Source: JADFQT01 sp965216025
GTDB taxonomy: Bacteria > Chloroflexota > Dehalococcoidia > Lucifugimonadales > UBA3495
Assembly: GCA_965216025.1 (NCBI GenBank)
Contig: CBDCEX010000017.1
Coordinates: 248,001-312,000 of the forward strand
Length of the DNA: 64,000 bases
Direction: 5' to 3'
The first letter of the stretch is position 1, and each line of letters starts with the position of its first letter. Both the position numbers and the translations under genes were made by a program. A model generated the notes under the pieces. It saw only the letters and a list, made by a program, of their open reading frames with translations, was not told the DNA's origin and ran no database searches. This document shows positions 25,640 to 34,526 of the stretch, in pieces.

Positions 25640-27113
25640 CTCGACTTTGTACAAAACTGGGCTGAAGAAAGGAATGAGCGAGGGTTATTAGGCAGGGTAA
25701 GCTCCCTTGACCAAACCACCACGAGAGGTCAAGAGAGTGCTTACTCGCCCGGTGTCGATTATAAGGTTACTGGAGCCCTTTGGCACAATCTTTCAGGCCA
25801 AAACTTGGGAGAAAGCCCAGTTGCTGCTGGTCGGTGCTATCCTCTCCCCAGGCAAGCGTACCGTGACCTCGGCCCTGCGGGTCATGGGACTGAGCCGGGA
25901 CGGGAATTTTGCTCGTTATCACCATGTCCTCAATCGGGCCAGGTGGTCATCATTGCAATTGAGCCGGACCTTGCTTTTTCTGCTGCTGCGCCACCTGGAC
26001 TCTGGAATTGGGCCGCTGGTGTTTGGGATTGACGAGACCATAGAACGCCGCCGGGGGAAGCGGATTTCGGCCAAAGGCATTTACCGAGATGGGGTCCGTT
26101 CCAGCCAGGGCCATTTCGTAAAAGCCAGCGGGTTGCGCTGGGTTAGTTTGATGTGGTTGGCCCCCATTCCTTGGGCTGGCCGGGTCTGGGCCTTGCCTTT
26201 CCTGACGGTGTTGGCACCTTCGGAGCGGTTTCACCGGGAACGGGGGCAGCGGCACAAAAAGCTCACCGATTGGGCCCGCCAGATGATTCTGCAACTCCGG
26301 CGCTGGTTGCCCCGGCGACCCCTGGTACTGGTAGCCGACAGCAGCTACGCCGTTCTGGACTTGCTGCACTTTTGCCAATTTATGGCCTCTCCTGTGACTT
26401 TCATCACCCGGCTGCGTCTGGATGCCGCTCTATACGAACCGGTTCCGCCTCGCTCCCCTGGCCAGTTAGGGCGTCCCCGGCTCAAGGGTAAGCGGCTGCC
26501 TACCCTAAAAGACCTCCTTGGCCACCCAACAACCCTTTGGAATACCGTAACGGTCGACTGGTATGACAATACCCACCGCTTGCTGGAAATCGCCTCCCAC
26601 AGCGCAGTCTGGTATCATCAGGGTAAATCGCCAGTACCTATTCGGTGGGTCTTGATTCGTGACCCCTTGGGTGAGTTCCGGCCCCAAGCGTTATTGTGTA
26701 CCGACCTCAACGTGGCGCCCACCCAAATCATCCAATGGTTTGTGTTGCGCTGGCAGCTGGAAGTGACCTTCCAAGAAGTACGCGCTCACCTGGGAGTCGA
26801 AACCCAGCGCCAGTGGTCTGACCGGGCCATCGCCCGGACCACGCCAGTCCTCTTCGGTCTTTTCTCCTGGGTGACCCTGGCAGCGCATTTGCTGGCGGGA
26901 AACCAGGGATTTCCGCTGCGCTCGGCCGCCTGGTATGCCAAAAGGTTGCCCACCTTCTCCGACGCCATCGCCCTGGTTCGTCATCAGCTGGGGCCTGTTT
27001 CTGAGACTTTTTGCATGTCCCCTACAAAACCAGACATCCGGAAAGTGTCTCGACCTATGTTTGAACGAATCTTAGATTCCCTTTGTTATGCCGCTTGAAT
27101 GTACAAAGTCGAG
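25640..27113 (+). mobile_element. IS701-like insertion sequence, complete
   Basis: Inverted ends CTCGACTTTGTACA and TGTACAAAGTCGAG. Both flanks are CTTAG (25635-25639 and 27114-27118), consistent with a YTAR-type duplication known for IS701. Length 1474 bp. It lies between mutS2 and the VLRF1 gene, both transcribed leftward, against the direction of the transposase. Confidence 0.85.
25707..27098 (+). CDS. IS701-family-like DDE transposase
   Basis: 463 residues, apparently intact. The DDE-type core shows VFGIDETIERRRGKR (first Asp), LVADSSYAVLDLL (second Asp) and the helix FVLRWQLEVTFQEVRAHLGVE with the likely glutamate. Start codon TTG or the first in-frame methionine near 25707; the terminal repeat begins 67 bp upstream. 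Family assignment from motif pattern; IS4-superfamily membership is the cautious alternative. Confidence 0.85.
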   Translation: MTKPPREVKRVLTRPVSIIRLLEPFGTIFQAKTWEKAQLLLVGAILSPGKRTVTSALRVMGLSRDGNFARYHHVLNRARWSSLQLSRTLLFLLLRHLDSGIGPLVFGIDETIERRRGKRISAKGIYRDGVRSSQGHFVKASGLRWVSLMWLAPIPWAGRVWALPFLTVLAPSERFHRERGQRHKKLTDWARQMILQLRRWLPRRPLVLVADSSYAVLDLLHFCQFMASPVTFITRLRLDAALYEPVPPRSPGQLGRPRLKGKRLPTLKDLLGHPTTLWNTVTVDWYDNTHRLLEIASHSAVWYHQGKSPVPIRWVLIRDPLGEFRPQALLCTDLNVAPTQIIQWFVLRWQLEVTFQEVRAHLGVETQRQWSDRAIARTTPVLFGLFSWVTLAAHLLAGNQGFPLRSAAWYAKRLPTFSDAIALVRHQLGPVSETFCMSPTKPDIRKVSRPMFERILDSLCYAA

Positions 27114-27118
27114 CTTAG

Positions 27119-27284
27119 CTCGACTTTGTACAAAACTGGGCTGAAGAAAGGAATGAGCGAGGGTTATTAGGCAGGGTAAGCTCCCTTGACCAAACCATCA
27201 CGAGAGGTCAAGAGAGTGCTTACTCGCCCGGTGTCGATTATAAGGTTACTGGAGCCCTTTGGCACAATCTTTCAGGCCAAAACT
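27119..27284 (+). mobile_element. truncated left end of a second IS701-like copy
   Basis: 166 bp nearly identical to 25640-25805 (one mismatch, ACCACGAG to ATCACGAG) directly after the CTTAG that follows the complete element. It breaks off at GCCAAAACT, in the transposase codons, against unrelated sequence. Confidence 0.85.
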
Positions 27285-27303
27285 AAAGAACCGTAGCAAA
27301 ATT

Positions 27304-28074
27304 CTACCAGCTTATTGGATAAACGCGACTCTGTCTCAGCATTGGGCCCACCCCGGCCAGGGTATCGTGCTTGGGATCGCGGATGTTGAGGCGTCTGCCG
27401 AGGGTTATCGGCTTCAGCCGCTCCAGCAGCGGGCAGACCTTGATCAGCCCGTTCAGGGTGAAACGGTCGCCACCCAGGAAGACAAACTCCAGATGGTCCA
27501 GGTGCGGCGAGAACTGGTCCTTCACTACCTGACAGGTCTTGTCGTAAATGCGCCGGATCTGGCCCTCCCGAATGCGCTGGAACCGTTTTTGGGATGTTCC
27601 GCCGGCGGCGTGACGGCTCTTTACGTAGCGGGTATCGGTTTTGGAGGAGAGCAGCTTTTCCCCCTGGTAAACCGCCACTGCATAACGGCCCAGCCGCAGC
27701 AGAACCACTCCGGTCAGGTACTCGGTTTCCAGCAGGGTGAGCAGGGGGCCCACATCCCAGTCTGGCGACACATTATTCTGGACCAGTGGAAAGGGTGGTA
27801 GGATCACCACGGCTTGGGATCCCTTGCGAAACCCCATCAGACCAGTTTCGGACTCCAAGACGTTGGATTCCAGGCGGGACAATCGCTCCCTCCAGCCGTA
27901 GTCTTCCTGGCCCCTCTTGGCCTGGAAGCCCGGCAGCGCCCCCGCGCTTAGATACAAACTGGAGGCCGGCTCGCCCGGCACCGACGCCATGTCTCCCAGC
28001 AGACGCTCCAGGCCTGGCTTATCCAAAAACTGACCTGGCAGAATATTGAGGGTCGCCGACTGACTGTTGCTCAT
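27304..28074 (-). CDS. Vms1-like release factor (VLRF1 family peptidyl-tRNA hydrolase)
   Basis: Protein of 256 residues with an eRF1-like fold pattern. The central strand-loop RYAVAVYQGEKLLSSKTDTRYVKSR is followed by AAGGTSQKRFQRIREGQ, which matches the GGxxQ-type catalytic loop of Vms1/Ankzf1-type peptidyl-tRNA hydrolases that release nascent chains from stalled 50S subunits. The C-terminal half (HLEFVFLGGDRFTLNGL) completes the domain. On the same strand mutS2 lies downstream, now separated by an IS element. Together they suggest a ribosome-quality-control pair. The family call rests on the motif and length. Confidence 0.78.
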   Translation of the reverse strand: MSNSQSATLNILPGQFLDKPGLERLLGDMASVPGEPASSLYLSAGALPGFQAKRGQEDYGWRERLSRLESNVLESETGLMGFRKGSQAVVILPPFPLVQNNVSPDWDVGPLLTLLETEYLTGVVLLRLGRYAVAVYQGEKLLSSKTDTRYVKSRHAAGGTSQKRFQRIREGQIRRIYDKTCQVVKDQFSPHLDHLEFVFLGGDRFTLNGLIKVCPLLERLKPITLGRRLNIRDPKHDTLAGVGPMLRQSRVYPISW

Positions 28075-28238
28075 AGTTACCCGGGAATTTTATCACGGCG
28101 GAGGCTAAGCCAGGTTGCTCCACCGCGCCCAGGATAATGCCATCTGGCTAAGCCCTGGGGGATGCCCAGATCGCCGCTACCGAAGGGGCCACGGGTATGC
28201 TAGGATAGGCCATTAGGTTGGGAAGCAGGAGGGTAGAC

Positions 28239-29345
28239 ATGAAGGGCCGAGTGGTAGTCGTCAAAGAGTATGGCAAACCCTTTGAAATCGAAGAGTACGA
28301 GGTCCCGGAGCCGGAAGACGGTGCAGTGCTGCTGCGGATGACCCAAGCCGGCATCTGCGGGTCGGACCTGCACACCTGGCGCGCCGACCAGTCCCAAGAG
28401 CACCTGCCCATACCACCGGCCGGGCGGGTGATGGGGCACGAGGGCACCGCTAAGGTGGAGGTATTGGGAAGGGGGGTGACCACCGATACCCTGGGGACGC
28501 CGATTGAAGAAGGAGACCGGATCGTATATTCCGCGGTGTTTCCCTGCTACCGGTGCCACCTCTGTCTGAGGGGAGATACCAACTGGTGCGCGAATCGGGC
28601 CTATCCCACCGCCGGAGTCTACCCCTACTTCACCGGCACCTACGCCGATTTTCTGTATCTGCCGCCCCGCCACCCCTTCTTTCGTGTCCCCGACGAATTG
28701 CCCGACGCGATCTTGGGCCCGGTCAACTGCGCCATGGGCACCGTTACCACCGGCCTGCAGCGGGCTCAGCTGTCCGATGGACAATACGTGGTGATTCAGG
28801 GTGCCGGAGGATTAGGGGTTCACGCGACCGCCATGGCCAAAGACATGGGCGCTGACCGGGTTATCGTCCTGGACCGTTTGGAAAACCGGCTTCAGCTGGC
28901 GGAAGAGTTTGGCGCCGACCACACCATCAACATCGAGGAGTTCAACACACCGGAGACCCGGGTCCGTAGGGTCTGGGAGCTGACCGAGGGACGGGGCGCC
29001 GACGTGGTGGTGGAGCTGGTGGGCCGCGCCGAATTATTGGCCGAAGGCATCGACATGCTGAGTAACGGCGGGACCTTCATTGAAATCGGCGACATAGTTC
29101 GCGGTAAAGAGGTGTCTATAGACCCTTCCAAACTGCTCAGCGGCAAGAACATCCTCGGCTCGCGCATGTACCGGCCCTCCTTGCTGCCGACGCTGCTCTC
29201 CTTCCTGGTGAGAAACCAGGATAAGCTCCCCTTCGACAAGCTGGTTTCCCACAAGTTCCCCCTGGCCGAGGTCAACGAGGCCTTCGCCAAGGCGGAGTGG
29301 AGCCAGACTCAAACGGAGATTACCCGGGCCATGCTGGTGCCCTAG
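28239..29345 (+). CDS. zinc-dependent alcohol dehydrogenase family protein
   Basis: MDR-type dehydrogenase, 368 residues. Catalytic zinc residues in AGICGSDLHTW and VMGHEGTAKVE, structural-zinc cysteines in CYRCHLCLRGDTNWC, and NAD-binding VIQGAGGLGVHATAMAKDMG. GAGGG precedes the ATG at 28239 by about 6 nt; the frame opens earlier at 28218. The substrate is unknown; threonine/sorbitol-type dehydrogenases are close in sequence pattern. An LLM oxidoreductase follows on the same strand. Confidence 0.93.
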   Translation: MKGRVVVVKEYGKPFEIEEYEVPEPEDGAVLLRMTQAGICGSDLHTWRADQSQEHLPIPPAGRVMGHEGTAKVEVLGRGVTTDTLGTPIEEGDRIVYSAVFPCYRCHLCLRGDTNWCANRAYPTAGVYPYFTGTYADFLYLPPRHPFFRVPDELPDAILGPVNCAMGTVTTGLQRAQLSDGQYVVIQGAGGLGVHATAMAKDMGADRVIVLDRLENRLQLAEEFGADHTINIEEFNTPETRVRRVWELTEGRGADVVVELVGRAELLAEGIDMLSNGGTFIEIGDIVRGKEVSIDPSKLLSGKNILGSRMYRPSLLPTLLSFLVRNQDKLPFDKLVSHKFPLAEVNEAFAKAEWSQTQTEITRAMLVP

Positions 29346-29407
29346 AAGGTTGAATCGGCCTTCATAGCTTCTCCCCGGTGAACCAAGTAACTCTATCTAA
29401 ACGATCA

Positions 29408-29560
29408 ATGTCATTCCGAAGGAGCGAAGCGACTGAGGAATCTAAATCCTGGCCCCGTAATACCTCATGAGTCGGTACTACAGCCACACCATAGCTAATG
29501 GCGACATTACCATGTTCCCAGGGACTTTTTAGGCCCCTCGCTGCACTTGGGGCGACTTTT
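29408..29560. repeat. dispersed repeat, TGTCATTCCGAAGG type (reverse orientation)
   Basis: Starts ATGTCATTCCGAAGGAGCG, then GACTGAGGAATCTAAATCCTGG, and ends CCAGGGACTTTTTAGGCCCC. It is the reverse complement of the arrangement at 17610-17785 and 30957-31110. Confidence 0.75.
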
Positions 29561-29625
29561 AAGATAGTTATGAAATCCGGTGGTGGGAATTTCTGGCGTA
29601 AGAAAACTCTTGTGGAGGGAAACTC

Positions 29626-30696
29626 TTGAAATTCGGCTTGATGTACGAAATCCAGATTCCCGAGCCCCATGGACCGACCGCGGAGCAGGACCGGTACAAT
29701 CAGGTACTCGCCCAAGTCGACCTGGCCGATGAGATAGGCTTCGACTATTTCTGGACCGTGGAGCACCACTTCCTGCGAGAGTTTTCCCACTGCTCCGCTC
29801 CGGAAGTGCTCTACGGCGCCATATCGCAGCGGACCAAGCGCATTCGCATCGGCCACGCCGTAGCGTTGCTGCCCGGCCAATACAACCATCCGGTGCGGGT
29901 TGCGGAAAGGGCGGCGGTCCTGGATATTCTCAGTAACGGACGGGTAGACCTGGGAACCGGGCGGTCCACCACCTTGATTGAGATGGATGGCTTTGAGGTG
30001 AATCCCGAGGAGACCCGCGCCCAGTGGGAAGAAGCCATAAGGATGATTCCCAAGATGTGGACCGAGGACCCCTTCTCTCACGAGGGGCAGTTCTACACGA
30101 TTCCGCCCCGCTCCGTCATTCCCAAACCGGTGCAGAAGCCCCATCCGCCAATGTGGGTTGCCTGCAGCCAACCGGAAAGTTTCAAGAATGCCGGAGAGAT
30201 GGGCCTGGGGGTGTTGTGCTTCAACTTGGGCGGCCATGACCAGCTGGTAGAACGGGTTGGCCTCTACCGGGAGGGAATCAAGCACGCCCATCCGGTGGGC
30301 GAGTTCGTTAACGACCAGGTGGCGGCTTTGTGTGTGATCCACTGCGGCGAAGATGACGCAGAGGCCAAGCGCATCGGCGGGCCGGAGGGCGCCTGGTTCG
30401 TCGATATGGCCGAGAAGCTATATGCTCCTTGGCAGGGTCGCAACGTGCCCGAATCGTACGAGTTCGCCGTTAACGCCATACAGTCGGAGCGCGCCGAGAA
30501 GACAATGGAGGACCATATGGCCTCCGGCGCCTTCGCCATGGGCAACCCGGATACCATAAGAAAGGTGCTGCAGAAATACCAGGAGGCCGGGGTGGACCAG
30601 ATTCTCTGCTTCATGCAGATGGGCAACCTGGCCCACTCGCGGATCATGGACTCCATCCAGCTATTCGGCAAGCACGTCATTCCCTATTTCAAGTGA
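29626..30696 (+). CDS. LLM-class flavin-dependent oxidoreductase
   Basis: Luciferase-like TIM-barrel monooxygenase, 356 residues. Typical stretches: GFDYFWTVEHHF (early strand and helix), RIRIGHAVALLPGQYNHPVRVAE, DILSNGRVDLGTGRSTT, and HPPMWVACSQPESF. It uses reduced flavin (or F420) to oxidise a small substrate. TTG start with GGAGGG upstream. A second member of this class lies at 38300; the two are only distantly similar. Expansion of this family is known for SAR202-like Chloroflexota. Confidence 0.93.
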   Translation: MKFGLMYEIQIPEPHGPTAEQDRYNQVLAQVDLADEIGFDYFWTVEHHFLREFSHCSAPEVLYGAISQRTKRIRIGHAVALLPGQYNHPVRVAERAAVLDILSNGRVDLGTGRSTTLIEMDGFEVNPEETRAQWEEAIRMIPKMWTEDPFSHEGQFYTIPPRSVIPKPVQKPHPPMWVACSQPESFKNAGEMGLGVLCFNLGGHDQLVERVGLYREGIKHAHPVGEFVNDQVAALCVIHCGEDDAEAKRIGGPEGAWFVDMAEKLYAPWQGRNVPESYEFAVNAIQSERAEKTMEDHMASGAFAMGNPDTIRKVLQKYQEAGVDQILCFMQMGNLAHSRIMDSIQLFGKHVIPYFK

Positions 30697-31211
30697 GGCC
30701 CATCCCCCGGAAGGGCCGCCGAATAGGGGCAGAGGGGGTTTTTTACCCCGCCTAACCTCCCCTTAGAGCTTGTGTTAAAAGCATCGATGGGTCCCTGTAG
30801 CGGTGTATTCGTCGCTCCGGCGAAAGCCGGAGTCCAGATGCCGCCCACTGGTTATTGGGTAGATGACGCTGGATCCCGGCCTGCGCCGGAAAGACCTGCC
30901 GGGAAATATGCTTTGCACGGATATCTTTGAACACAGGCTCTTAGTAGGGGGCTGTGTGGAATGTCACCCCGAGCGAAGCGAGGGGTCTAAAGTCCCTGGC
31001 ACCATGGTCCTGACGCTCCTGGCTATGGTGTAACCGCAGTTCTGACCCATAAGGTTTTATGGGCCCAGGATTTAGATTACTCAGTCGCTTTGCTCCTTCG
31101 GAATGACATGGTGATCTGGGTGTTTGGCTACAATACCTACGCCTGTCCTCTTGATAAGGGAGGAGCTTTCCCCACCCGTTCTTGGATGTGAGGGTTAGTC
31201 GGATGTGAGGG
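30697..31211. repeat. gene-free stretch with three dispersed repeats
   Basis: Holds a GGGGGTTTTTTACCCC/CCTCCCC unit (about 30725-30770), a CCGGCGAAAGCCGGAGTCCAG ... CTGGATCCCGGCC unit with inverted ends (about 30818-30900), and a TGTCACCCCGAGCGAAGCG ... TTCGGAATGACA unit (about 30957-31110). No credible gene. Confidence 0.7.
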
Positions 31212-31508
31212 TTAGTCGGAGGAAGGGAGCTTCCTCGGCTCCTGGAGCTCCATGGGGTCGCCGTTGTACCGCAGGTCGCATTTGCCGGCCTTGGTCACCA
31301 GCACCGACACCGCGCCATCGGCGGAGTTGAACCGCTTGCCCAGGGCCAGTTCTTGAGCATCGGCGGCAGGTGTGGCCCCAGCGAAAGCATCCTCCGAGCC
31401 CTTGGTTTGCAGGGCGACGTCCCCATCGGAAAGCTCCCCGTCAGCTCCCTTGGTTACCACCATCTCAGCCCCGCCGGGGCTCACGTACCGCTGACCTGTC
31501 TTAACCAT
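31212..31508 (-). CDS. hypothetical protein, cysteine-poor tandem desulforedoxin-like
   Basis: 98 residues that look like an internal duplication: GQRYVSPGGAEMVVTKGADGEL and GKRFNSADGAVSVLVTKAGKC, the second followed by NGDPMELQEPRKLPSSD. The pattern G-x-R-Y ... VTK-x-G ... G-x-PM-L is that of desulforedoxin-type rubredoxin-like domains, but the metal-binding cysteines are missing (a single Cys remains). If so it is a non-metal-binding relative. Weak ribosome-binding site. The fold assignment is an inference. Confidence 0.6.
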   Translation of the reverse strand: MVKTGQRYVSPGGAEMVVTKGADGELSDGDVALQTKGSEDAFAGATPAADAQELALGKRFNSADGAVSVLVTKAGKCDLRYNGDPMELQEPRKLPSSD

Positions 31509-31849
31509 GTTTCACATACCTGAATATTTTAAAATGTGTTCGAAAGCTCTCTCCCCTTATCAGGGGGAGGATAGGTGGGGTCACCCACCCCCTCTGAGGT
31601 GCCCCTTGCTGAGGAGGAGAGCCGGGCTTTTTGACACTTAAAAGGTTAGGAAAAGAATAACTGATATAAAGGAATGCCCGCCGGCGTTCAGGCGGCCGAA
31701 GACCGATTATAGACAGAATGCCGGTAAGGGTCAAAGCAGGGCGTCGTCCGCTTCCGGTAAAGTTCTGATCGCCTTGACGGGGCCAGGGTTTTAGCCGGGG
31801 CCAATGTTATTGACGTAAACCTGGTTGGGGGAATCCAGGGAGTGTCTGG
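31509..31849. other. gene-free stretch
   Basis: Contains a CTCCCC...GGGGGAGG palindromic unit (about 31543-31620) of the type seen at 4093-4164. Otherwise I see no gene, RNA or clear regulatory structure. Confidence 0.5.
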
Positions 31850-32452
31850 CTAGGTCATCACCCTGGTGTAAATTTCCATGGCTAGTTCTTCTAAGGTGAG
31901 ACATCCATCAAGTATCAAGTCGCTCGTCTGTTTCAGATGGTGTTCAAAATGAAGGTAAATAGGCCGACCTTCGTTTAGGTAGGATGATAGATTTTCCTCT
32001 AGATTCTTTAGGATGGCATCCGCCTGGGGATTCTTATCAACTAGGTCGCGTAAGACCCGGCGAGCAATCGCAATATCCAAAGGCGCGTCAATGTACACCA
32101 TGAAATCGATGAACCTACCGGTATCACAATGTGCTCTCCCCAATGGGGCATCGAAAATGATGAACTGGGCAGGAGATATTAAAGAGCCGTCAAGAACAGA
32201 CGTGATGGGGTTTCCTGATTTCAATGCGTGCAAGTCCTTAGTTAGGGTGGGAGTTTTCCAGGCATTATAATTCCCACCCTTTTTAAGCCATGCCAGGAGG
32301 TTTTGCGGATGTATGTTGGTGTCATCGTAATCGTCAAAGCACAACGTGACTGCATTCTGGAGTAACTCAGCGAGCTTCCTGGCGGTCGCTGTCTTACCAC
32401 CTCCAGAGACAGAGCTTATTCCTATTACGAATGGTGACTCTGAATTCGCCAT
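31850..32452 (-). CDS. uridine kinase-like P-loop kinase
   Basis: 200 residues. P-loop GISSVSGGGKTATARKL (11-27), then LCFDDYDDTNI where uridine kinases and phosphoribulokinases have the substrate/metal aspartates, FIIFDAPLGRAH as Walker B region, and a lid-like DIAIARRVLRDLVDK. It is shorter than true uridine kinase, so the substrate is open; related small kinases act on nucleosides or other small molecules. It may share a leftward transcript with the gene at 32526. Confidence 0.8.
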   Translation of the reverse strand: MANSESPFVIGISSVSGGGKTATARKLAELLQNAVTLCFDDYDDTNIHPQNLLAWLKKGGNYNAWKTPTLTKDLHALKSGNPITSVLDGSLISPAQFIIFDAPLGRAHCDTGRFIDFMVYIDAPLDIAIARRVLRDLVDKNPQADAILKNLEENLSSYLNEGRPIYLHFEHHLKQTSDLILDGCLTLEELAMEIYTRVMT

Positions 32453-32525
32453 GGTTAAGTTCCCGTTAAGGCGTGCCCCCTAGCTTCACTCTTCGCATAT
32501 TGGCAAACAGTCGATTTAGCAATGC

Positions 32526-32960
32526 TCAGGGAGCAGTCTCGCGGTCCCGAAAGCGGACTAGGAAGCTGCCCTCTCCCAGGGGTGTGCCGTCCAGCAGGAT
32601 GGCGGCAATGTGCAGTCCCGCCTGCTGCACGGGAATGCGAAAGGCCTTGATCCAGCGTTGGAACAGTATCCCCTCTTCCCAATCGATGGCCTGGGTCGGC
32701 GGCGGGTCCAGCGGCATGCCGGGACCCTTGATCGCCACCATCAAGTGATGGCTGCCGGGGGTGGCTCCGGCGATGCAGAAGGCCAGGTTGAGGTCGATCT
32801 CCGCGACTATCCGGGGTGTGGCTTCCGCAGACTCGGTTGGCGGGGGAAGGTCGATGAGGTCGATCACATCCTTGAGGATCAGCTCACCAGCGGGACCTTC
32901 CTCGGTGTCCCGGCAGAAGAGCGCATATTTTAGGTAGGGCTGGGACTGAGAAGAAGTCAA
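32526..32960 (-). CDS. DUF6941-like hypothetical protein
   Basis: 144 residues beginning YLKYALFCRDTEEGPAGELILKDVIDLID, the N-terminal pattern of a family of unknown function in which a short beta-sandwich opens with a YALFCDD-type strand. Strands alternate regularly: EIDLNLAFCIAG, HHLMVAIKGPG, AGLHIAAILLDGTPLGEGSFLVRF. No catalytic residues can be suggested. The family name is from memory of the pattern and not certain. Confidence 0.65.
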   Translation of the reverse strand: MTSSQSQPYLKYALFCRDTEEGPAGELILKDVIDLIDLPPPTESAEATPRIVAEIDLNLAFCIAGATPGSHHLMVAIKGPGMPLDPPPTQAIDWEEGILFQRWIKAFRIPVQQAGLHIAAILLDGTPLGEGSFLVRFRDRETAP

Positions 32961-33044
32961 AAGGAAGGCTCCTGTTCCGGTTAGCCAATCTTATCACGCC
33001 TAGGTCCGGCAAAAAACTGCCGCCCGTCCTGCCCCAGGGCCTCT

Positions 33045-33150
33045 CGATTGTCATTAAGAGGGCCACAGGCCCGAAGCAATCCCATGGGGGGCAGGAGAGA
33101 TTGCTTCGCGGAGTTGATCCTGAGCGGAGCCGAAGGGCTCGCAAAGACAA
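33045..33150. repeat. dispersed repeat, TGTCATTGCGAGG type
   Basis: TTGTCATTAAGAGGGCC start, GAAGCAATCCC, TTGATCCTGAGCGGAGCCG, CTCGCAAAGACA end. Same family as 1896-2150 and 14155-14275. Confidence 0.7.
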
Positions 33151-33244
33151 CGGCGAATGCCGAAAGATACCCGTCCTGCCATTGCCAATCTGCCCTTAAG
33201 CTGAGAAACTTAGGCGAATTTACCGTCAAAGGAGGTGAGCCAAG

Positions 33245-33868
33245 ATGACGCTGACCGCGGAGAAGTTCTCGCAGGGAAAGACTACGCAAGAGTACATCGA
33301 AGAAATAAAGGTGAACAAGCAGCCCTTTTTGGATATTTACGCCGCCACCGACATACCCGGGGAGGTTCAAGGCTTTTTCAACAACCTGCCCCAGCCACTG
33401 AATCTGGTCGTTTTTACCTCCGATTGGTGCGGCGACGCGATGAGCACCACGCCGGCCATTTTGCGGCTGGCGGACAGCACCGAGAACATAAAGCTGGAGG
33501 TCTTCAGCCGGGACGATGAATTGGACCTGACCAACAGTTTCTTGCCGGAAAACCGGGCCGGGACCACGCCCGTGTTTATAATGTTTGATTCAGAAATGCG
33601 GGAGGTGTCGCGGTTTATCGAAACGGCGCGGTCGCTGGTCCCCCAGATCGATGCCATGGATGAAATGATCGCCAAGGAGGTGGCCGGTGAGGGGGATAAC
33701 GCCCGCGCCGCGGGACGGGGCAAGCGGACCGCCTTCCGGGTCACCCACGCCAAGGAGTGGAGCGCGGTTATTTTGAACGAGTTTAGGCAGGTTGTGGAGG
33801 AAGGGCTGAGTCTACCTCCAGACCGGCGACCAGCCGAAGGTGGCACCCAATGGCCGCCTCAAGATTAA
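33245..33868 (+). CDS. thioredoxin-family protein with WCGDA active-site variant
   Basis: 207 residues. A helical N-terminal part, then a thioredoxin fold: NLVVFTSDWCGDAMSTTPAI carries Cys61 in a W-C-G-D-A motif where thioredoxin has WCGPC, so only the nucleophilic cysteine is kept. GTTPVFIMFD is the cis-proline strand. The C-terminal 60 residues are charged. It starts after a perfect AAAGGAGGTGA site. The single cysteine suggests a monothiol or bacillithiol/glutathione-type role and not dithiol reduction. Confidence 0.85.
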   Translation: MTLTAEKFSQGKTTQEYIEEIKVNKQPFLDIYAATDIPGEVQGFFNNLPQPLNLVVFTSDWCGDAMSTTPAILRLADSTENIKLEVFSRDDELDLTNSFLPENRAGTTPVFIMFDSEMREVSRFIETARSLVPQIDAMDEMIAKEVAGEGDNARAAGRGKRTAFRVTHAKEWSAVILNEFRQVVEEGLSLPPDRRPAEGGTQWPPQD

Positions 33869-34145
33869 AGGATTAGAGGAGATGCGGGTCGGAGGAGGAC
33901 CCAGGACCATGATGATAAAGCGGGTTCTTCCAAGGGGTTCTTCGATCTGGGATCGGCAACAACTGGGACGCTAGAAGTCTGGCCGGAAAGCCATTGGCCG
34001 GGTTTTGCGCTACGCCAATCAGACGTATTGCAGTCTTACACGACATACTAGTGTATGTAATACGTTTCACAACCCTTCTATCACATCGATAATCGACATT
34101 AAGAAAACGACGACTTGGGGAGAATCGGGGTTTCCGTCCGAGTTT

Positions 34146-34526
34146 CTAGGAGCAGGATGATTGTTCGAGCTGCCCGGATGTGTCCCAGGTGTACAGGCAC
34201 TTGGTGGGGTTGTCGGCGTTGCCAAACCTCAGGAACTCCGGATAAAGAGGCTCCGGCAGGGTGAGGGCTCCTCCGGTAGGCAGTGCTGAGAAATCATCCG
34301 TGCCAGGCGCCAGACGCTCTTCGACGTATTTTAGCCCGTTTTGAGCCAGCATGGCGTCCATGGCTGCCTGAATGTTGGAAAGCTCGGTTTGGTTCGCCTC
34401 CTCTTCGCCCTGGCCGAAGAACCGGGCGTAGATAGGGATGGCAACTGCGGCCAGGGTTGCCAAAATGCCGATTACTATCAGCAGCTCTATAAGGGTGAAC
34501 CCTTTTTGGTTGTGCTTAAGTCGCAT
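34146..34526 (-). CDS. type IV pilin / pseudopilin
   Basis: 126 residues. The prepilin signature is QKG|FTLIELLIVIGILATLAAVAIP: cleavage after the glycine, conserved Glu at mature position 5, and a hydrophobic helix for assembly. The variable domain ends with two cysteines (KCLYTWD ... SSCS) that can form a D-loop disulfide. Met at 34526 is chosen (GGGAG 8 nt upstream); the frame opens at 34571. It is alone here: no pilus assembly genes in the window. Confidence 0.9.
   Translation of the reverse strand: MRLKHNQKGFTLIELLIVIGILATLAAVAIPIYARFFGQGEEEANQTELSNIQAAMDAMLAQNGLKYVEERLAPGTDDFSALPTGGALTLPEPLYPEFLRFGNADNPTKCLYTWDTSGQLEQSSCS

Noticed and set aside
33596..33640. Thioredoxin WCGDA as a possible disguised selenocysteine site
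   Set aside because: The codon is a normal GCG alanine, not TGA; the protein is simply a monothiol variant.
34060..34090. ACATACTAGTGTATGT palindrome as operator
   Set aside because: It is in a gene-free gap with no adjacent promoter or start codon in a fitting position, so its role cannot be supported.
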